DNA from: Actinomycetota bacterium
Lineage (GTDB): Bacteria; Actinomycetota; Actinomycetes; S36-B12
Length of the DNA stretch: 28,274 bases
Assembly (NCBI GenBank): GCA_009700485.1
Contig: WLLZ01000010.1
Span: forward strand, 1 to 28,274
Direction of reading: 5' to 3'
The notes under the pieces are model-generated. The model had not been told where the DNA came from. It saw nothing but the letters and a program-made list of their open reading frames with translations, and did no database searches. Below are positions 24,641-28,274 of this stretch, piece by piece. The position numbers and the translations under genes were made by a program. The first letter of the stretch is position 1. Each line of letters opens with the position of its first letter.

Positions 24641-25654
24641 TCAGAGGCTAAGCAGCAGTTCAACATTCGCGGGGTCCGGTCGCAGTTCCCCCCTTTCAAT
24701 TCGGTGGGCGATCTCAAGGACGCGCCTATTCGCGGGGGCATCACCGCTCAGGGCAGTTCGCTGCTGCAGCACGTAGCCATTGAGTTGATCAGCCTCTGCC
24801 CGTCGACCCTTCTGCCAGTCCTGAAGAACTGTCGTCTTCGTCTGCGGAAGTGACCACTGGGTGTAAACGGCATCGAGGAGGCGGTCGACCAGACCCTCGG
24901 GGTCTGCTGGGTCTACATCGCTGAGGCCGAATATAGGGACGACGCGCTGGCCGGCATCCACCGCCGTTCGGATCGCCTCTTTGCCAGCTATCCTCATAAA
25001 GGGATCCATGCCAGGAATCTGGGCAGCATCCAATAGGGGTAAGTTGCAGATGGCCGAGGGCACTAGTTCTGCGGCATTGACAACAAGCTTCATCCACTTG
25101 GCCGACCTGATGTCGCTTACTACCTCCGTTTTCCCGGCGCAGGAGAGCAACTCGGCGACGAAATGAAGTCGGTCAAAGGTGTCATCTGAAAGTGAGCCGA
25201 GGGCAAACCACGTTCCCTCGGGCGGGGTATGCCTTTCGACAATCCCTGGTGACCACATCGCTGCCGCAATTTCGATGACGGCTCCAACTGTTCGGTCGCC
25301 GCCAACGATGGGCGCTATATCGTCGATTGTCATTCCATTCTGGAGGCCGATGACCAGACCGTCAGGTTTAACATATGGCTCAATAAGTTGGGTAACCCAG
25401 CAGGTGTCATAAGCCTTGACGGCCACGAAAACAATATCGAACTGATGACGCAGGGTTGCGATTTCGCACAGATGCAACGCTTTGACCGGCGTAACATGGC
25501 TTTCATTGGGCATCTCGACCCTAACACCGCTGCGCTTCATAACTTCAACATTCTCCGGCCACTGATCGATCAGAGTGACGTCATTGCCAGCTCGGGTGAG
25601 GTCGGCTGCAATCCCCGCACCGTTCGCACCCGTTCCGAGGACGGCGACTCTCAA
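24641..25654 (-). CDS. Ketopantoate reductase (ApbA/PanE)-family dehydrogenase, copy 2
   Basis: This 337-residue protein has the N-terminal VLGTGANGAGIAADL Rossmann motif. PanE-type residues appear in VAVKAYDT (Lys), GLQNGM (Asn), AKWMKLVVN (Lys) and AEADQLNG (Glu/Asp region). The start is a TTG overlapping the Dabb gene stop (TTGA), so translation is coupled. By eye it shares roughly half its residues with the divergently oriented copy at 26046-27074 (for example HLCE-ATLRH-FD, QNGM-IDDI, AHRIERGEL), so the two are paralogs. A role in pantothenate synthesis is unlikely; a hydroxy-acid/keto-acid dehydrogenase role is inferred from the locus. Confidence 0.88.
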   Translation of the reverse strand: MRVAVLGTGANGAGIAADLTRAGNDVTLIDQWPENVEVMKRSGVRVEMPNESHVTPVKALHLCEIATLRHQFDIVFVAVKAYDTCWVTQLIEPYVKPDGLVIGLQNGMTIDDIAPIVGGDRTVGAVIEIAAAMWSPGIVERHTPPEGTWFALGSLSDDTFDRLHFVAELLSCAGKTEVVSDIRSAKWMKLVVNAAELVPSAICNLPLLDAAQIPGMDPFMRIAGKEAIRTAVDAGQRVVPIFGLSDVDPADPEGLVDRLLDAVYTQWSLPQTKTTVLQDWQKGRRAEADQLNGYVLQQRTALSGDAPANRRVLEIAHRIERGELRPDPANVELLLSL

Positions 25655-25986
25655 GTGGTCGCGTCGCGATCTAGCCCACCGGAATCCTGCACCTCGAAAT
25701 CCACCACTGCCCGGTCTTCCACTAGCGAGTTAATCAACGTGACCGCCTCCCGGTGGGCAGGATGCGCCTGGTAAGCCTCGAGGCTAGTGTTTGATGGATG
25801 CTCCGAGATGAGTACAGCATCCCAATGGCCGGGCACCATATTTAGATCCGAGTGAACTTCAATTTGGGTGACGTCTGGAATCACACCGCTGAGTGCCACC
25901 AGGGCAGCCCTCATGCTGGCGATATCGATGGACTTTTGGGTCGAATCGGTGGAACGCATCCGAAATGAAACGATGTGCCTGATCAT
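25651..25986 (-). CDS. Dabb (stress-responsive A/B barrel) domain protein
   Basis: This is a 111-residue single-domain protein beginning MIRHIVSFRM, the hallmark opening of the Dabb dimeric alpha/beta-barrel family, with EVHSDLN, WDAVLISEHPS and YQAHPAHREAV following the family pattern. The start at 25986 is chosen because the family begins here, although the frame is open to 26019. Dabb proteins have varied or unknown roles, including some small-molecule cyclases and catabolic accessory proteins. It is coupled to the PanE-like gene downstream, so it may act on the same substrate. The 59 bases between its start and the plus-strand PanE-like gene must contain both divergent promoters; no clear hexamers are visible. 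Confidence 0.85.
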   Translation of the reverse strand: MIRHIVSFRMRSTDSTQKSIDIASMRAALVALSGVIPDVTQIEVHSDLNMVPGHWDAVLISEHPSNTSLEAYQAHPAHREAVTLINSLVEDRAVVDFEVQDSGGLDRDATT

Positions 25987-26045
25987 CTGACCGCCTGTGC
26001 TCGTAGGGTATATCCACATGGGTTCCCACTAAAGAAGGATAGCTG

Positions 26046-27074
26046 ATGGGAAGAAAGATCGCGGTATTGGGAACGGGTGCGAACGGGGCCTCGATCGGAG
26101 CCGATCTGACGATGGCGGGCGAAGACGTCGTTTTCATTGAGCAGTGGCCGGCCCATGTCGAAGCTATGAGAGCGCATGGGGTGACAATACGGACTCCATC
26201 GGAGACCAAAACTGTCGACGTTCGAACCATGCACCTGTGCGAGGTTGCGACCCTTCGACACAAATTTGACGTTGTCTTGATGCTGATGAAGGCATACGAC
26301 TCTCGCTGGGCGGCGCAGTTCATAGAGCCCTACGTCAATTCGGATGCTCTCGTTGCCGGTATCCAGAACGGTATGAGCATTGATGACATCGCTACCGTCG
26401 TAGGCAGCCATCGGACGATGGGGTGTGTCATCGAGATCACCTCCGCAATGTTCGAACCAGGAATCATCGAACGACACTCGGATCCGTCGCGCTCCTGGTT
26501 TGCTGTCGGATCGATCGATAGCACTACCAAGGGTCGCGAGGAGGAGATCGCGGGGTTACTTCGAAACAGCGGCTCGGTCTCCATCGTCGATGACATTCGT
26601 GCAGTCAAATGGATGAAAATTGTGAGCAACTCCACCACACTGGCAACTACCGCGATCGTCGGACTTCCCATGATCGAGGCGGCGGGCATTCCTGAGATGC
26701 GAAGATTCATGCTGCAGTCAGGCCAGGAGGCATTGGATGCCACCTTGATGCTCGGGAACCCGATTCTGCCGATTTTCGGCCTGACCCCAAATGCGGTGAG
26801 CGAACCGTCCACGGTGGTTGAAGCTCTGTTAGACACTCTTCTTGAGGGGTTCGTGCTTCCAAAATCGATCACAACGATCCTGCAGGATTGGATGAAGGGT
26901 CGCAGGAGTGAGGTCGAGAACATCAATGGTCTTGTTGCCTCGACCCATCGCGACTTTGGTCTCCGGGCGCCGGTCAACGAGGCCGTTGTTGAGGTTGCGC
27001 ACAGAATCGAGAGAGGGGAATTGGAACCCGGTATGGCAAATCTAGGGATCATGCTTGATCTGGCGACCAGATAG
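26046..27074 (+). CDS. Ketopantoate reductase (ApbA/PanE)-family dehydrogenase, copy 3
   Basis: This 342-residue paralog of copy 2 is transcribed in the opposite direction. The Rossmann motif is VLGTGANGASIGADL. Conserved residues occur in LMLMKAYDS (Lys), GIQNGM (Asn), VKWMKIVSN (Lys) and RSEVENING (Glu). AAGAAGGA precedes the ATG. It stands alone between a divergent Dabb/PanE pair and convergent hairpins, so it is probably monocistronic. Keeping two clear paralogs side by side suggests distinct substrates or a hetero-oligomer (inference). Confidence 0.88.
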   Translation: MGRKIAVLGTGANGASIGADLTMAGEDVVFIEQWPAHVEAMRAHGVTIRTPSETKTVDVRTMHLCEVATLRHKFDVVLMLMKAYDSRWAAQFIEPYVNSDALVAGIQNGMSIDDIATVVGSHRTMGCVIEITSAMFEPGIIERHSDPSRSWFAVGSIDSTTKGREEEIAGLLRNSGSVSIVDDIRAVKWMKIVSNSTTLATTAIVGLPMIEAAGIPEMRRFMLQSGQEALDATLMLGNPILPIFGLTPNAVSEPSTVVEALLDTLLEGFVLPKSITTILQDWMKGRRSEVENINGLVASTHRDFGLRAPVNEAVVEVAHRIERGELEPGMANLGIMLDLATR

Positions 27075-27107
27075 GGTCGCCACTTGCCTACCCGACGGTG
27101 ACGACCC
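27074..27107 (+). terminator. Hairpin at the end of PanE-like copy 3
   Basis: GGGTCGCCAC and GTGACGACCC pair over ten positions with one mismatch around a 14-base loop, beginning at the last base of the stop codon. No T-run follows. This is a possible terminator for the plus-strand gene. Confidence 0.35.
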
Positions 27108-27108
27108 G

Positions 27109-27150
27109 CTAGGCCCAGCCCACTAGGGGTTCTAACGGCTGGATGCCTAG
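27109..27150. terminator. Probable bidirectional hairpin between convergent genes
   Basis: CTAGGCCCAGCC pairs with GGCTGG and GCCTAG (12 base pairs, two-base AT bulge) around a 16-base loop. It is placed between the convergent PanE-like and GntR genes, as expected for a shared terminator. No T-run is present on either side. Confidence 0.5.
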
Positions 27151-27187
27151 AATTCAGCCTCGATCAACTTGACTTTATAAGGTGAGT

Positions 27188-27230
27188 AAAAAACTATTGA
27201 TTGCCGCCTGGTGGTTGGTTAGCGGGCAAT
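27188..27230 (-). terminator. Intrinsic terminator candidate for the GntR gene
   Basis: On the minus strand ATTGCC(C)GC pairs with GCGGCAAT, with a one-base bulge and a 14-base loop, and is followed after a short gap by six Ts (27188-27193 complement). The stem's first arm overlaps the last codons of the GntR gene. Confidence 0.55.
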
Positions 27231-27866
27231 AAATGCACTCACGCTCGCGACCGAGTTTTCGCGATGGGTGTCGTGCCACCTAATTGAGCGCGCCACACTG
27301 CGTGCCCTTAAGGCGCTGAGAATTTCATCATGCTCGAGCAATATCCGCTCCCGGTTCGCGGCCTGCGTGAAATAGACCGCACGGTATACGTCGGTGGCAT
27401 CCCAAAGTTGACGTAGTAGGCGAACCAATCTTGGCATTTCACTTAGTTCAAAGATTGCGAAATGGAAGGCTCGATTGGCAGCGGTTATGGCAAGTACCTC
27501 GTTACTTTTCGCAGCTTTTCGTACTTGCGACGCGAGCTCAGCAATGGCTAGCAGATCACGATCGGTGATATTTGAGACCGCGGCTGTTACGGCTTCACGC
27601 TCAAGTATGGCGCGAAGGCGATACACCTCGTGCAGGTCGTTGATGCTCAACTCGGCAACGAAGTAGCCTCGGTGACGGTGGTGGGTAACTTGCCCTTCAC
27701 CCTCTAAAATTTTCAGTGCCTCACGAAGCGGTACTCGGCTCACCCCGAATTTCTCGGCGAGGAGATCCTGCACGATCTGCTGACCAGGTTGCAGGCTCCC
27801 GGTGAGGATCTCTACGCGCAGCAGGGCGAGAACGTCTTCTTGGGTGGTCTTGGGTTTGGCTCTCAT
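27219..27866 (-). CDS. GntR-family transcriptional regulator, FadR/FCD subfamily
   Basis: This is a 215-residue regulator. The winged helix-turn-helix is near residues 10-68, with PGQQIVQDLLAEKFGVSRVP and LREALKILEGEG. The all-helical FCD effector domain runs from about 75 to 205, with candidate metal/ligand His residues in RAFHFAIFE, LEHDEIL and WHDTHREN. FCD-type regulators commonly respond to sugar acids or other organic acids. It overlaps the CoA-transferase stop by ATGA, so the regulator is the last gene of that unit and is likely its regulator. It could also control the fuconate dehydratase module (inference). Confidence 0.93.
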   Translation of the reverse strand: MRAKPKTTQEDVLALLRVEILTGSLQPGQQIVQDLLAEKFGVSRVPLREALKILEGEGQVTHHRHRGYFVAELSINDLHEVYRLRAILEREAVTAAVSNITDRDLLAIAELASQVRKAAKSNEVLAITAANRAFHFAIFELSEMPRLVRLLRQLWDATDVYRAVYFTQAANRERILLEHDEILSALRARSVARSIRWHDTHRENSVASVSAFIAR

Positions 27867-28273
27867 GCCAAGCCGAATTCGGCGATTAGAGCGGCGTTAT
27901 CTTGACCAACGGTTGGTGGGGCGAGACGGTAGGTGACCGGGGTCGATGAATAGTGGACCGGGTTTGCGACTTGAGCAACTGACTCACCGTTCTTGTTGAG
28001 CACGGCGATGGGGTTAAGCCCAAGTTCGGTGGCTAGGTTGAACGCTTGGGAGATGTCGTTGATCGGACCACATGGCACCCCAGCAGCCGTGATGATCCGT
28101 TGCCAATGTTCGGCGCCGTGGGTTTCCAAAACCGCGGTCAATTCGATCGCCAATGCTGAGCGATTTGTGACCCGCAGGGGGTTTGTTACGAAGCGCGGAT
28201 CACTGGCAAGTCCAGGCCTACTAATGGCTCCGGCAAGTGCCGCGAATTGCCCGTCATTTCCGACCGCAATAAC
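27863..28273 (-). CDS. Family III CoA-transferase (CaiB/BaiF), C-terminal part (5' end outside window)
   Basis: This is the last ~136 residues of a second CaiB/BaiF CoA-transferase; the frame is open to the right edge of the window, so the start is missing. It opens VIAVGNDGQFAALAG, and DPRFVTNPLRVTNR, AAGVPCGPINDISQAF and a late PVHYSSTP match the C-terminal domain of the family. The catalytic Asp lies outside the window. It is coupled to the GntR gene downstream through an ATGA overlap. It is a different protein from the complete CoA-transferase at 22522-23649. Confidence 0.88.
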   Translation of the reverse strand, partial: VIAVGNDGQFAALAGAISRPGLASDPRFVTNPLRVTNRSALAIELTAVLETHGAEHWQRIITAAGVPCGPINDISQAFNLATELGLNPIAVLNKNGESVAQVANPVHYSSTPVTYRLAPPTVGQDNAALIAEFGLA

Positions 28274-28274
28274 A

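Noticed and set aside
26330..27052. 240-codon open frame on the minus strand
   Set aside because: Antisense shadow of the PanE-like copy 3, which carries the conserved residues; no domain in the antisense product.

Overview
The window looks like a piece of bacterial chromosome devoted to carbon catabolism. It is moderately GC-rich by eye, tightly packed, and uses many GTG and TTG starts. The ABC-transporter solute-binding protein has a lipoprotein signal ending in an ACGGS-type lipobox followed by a long Ala/Pro/Ser tether. Together these suggest an actinobacterium (Actinomycetota), but no ribosomal or other marker gene is present, so the assignment is tentative. No tRNA, rRNA, CRISPR array, insertion sequence or prophage gene was seen.

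Region 1 (1-12366, + strand) is a sugar uptake and utilisation block. It holds the end of an aldehyde dehydrogenase, a FGGY xylulokinase-like kinase, a ribose-5-phosphate isomerase A, a LacI-family regulator, and a complete ribose/xylose-type ABC importer (lipoprotein, double ATPase, two permeases). An SDR dehydrogenase, an alpha/beta hydrolase and a second aldehyde dehydrogenase follow. The regulator and importer genes are separated by two operator-like palindromes. A 21-bp hairpin lies between the binding protein gene and the ATPase gene.

Region 2 (12492-17888, + strand) holds an SDR followed by a hairpin, then a tight run: acyl-CoA synthetase, a possible 31-residue small ORF, a lactonase-like metallo-beta-lactamase-fold hydrolase, a ketopantoate-reductase-like dehydrogenase and a beta-keto acid cleavage enzyme (BKACE, DUF849). 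The logic suggests lactone opening, oxidation of a hydroxy acid to a beta-keto acid, acetyl-CoA-dependent cleavage and CoA handling.

Region 3 (17889-22488) opens with the largest gap. It contains a decayed sugar phosphate isomerase/epimerase gene on the minus strand and two palindromes. After these come an SDR, an L-fuconate dehydratase with every catalytic residue at the reference position, a KduD-like SDR and a zinc-dependent alcohol dehydrogenase. The first three overlap by 1-4 bases and look like an oxidative (non-phosphorylative) deoxy-sugar/sugar-acid pathway.

Region 4 (22522-28274) is mostly on the minus strand. It contains a family III CoA-transferase with an SDR behind a promoter/operator, a Dabb-domain protein coupled to a second ketopantoate-reductase-like gene, and a third, paralogous reductase facing away on the plus strand. 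It ends with a GntR/FCD regulator coupled to the end of another family III CoA-transferase.

Taken together, the island probably imports one or more pentoses, deoxy sugars or sugar acids. It appears to process them by a phosphorylative branch (kinase plus RpiA) and by oxidative branches through lactone, acid, keto acid and CoA intermediates. The actual substrates cannot be read from the sequence.
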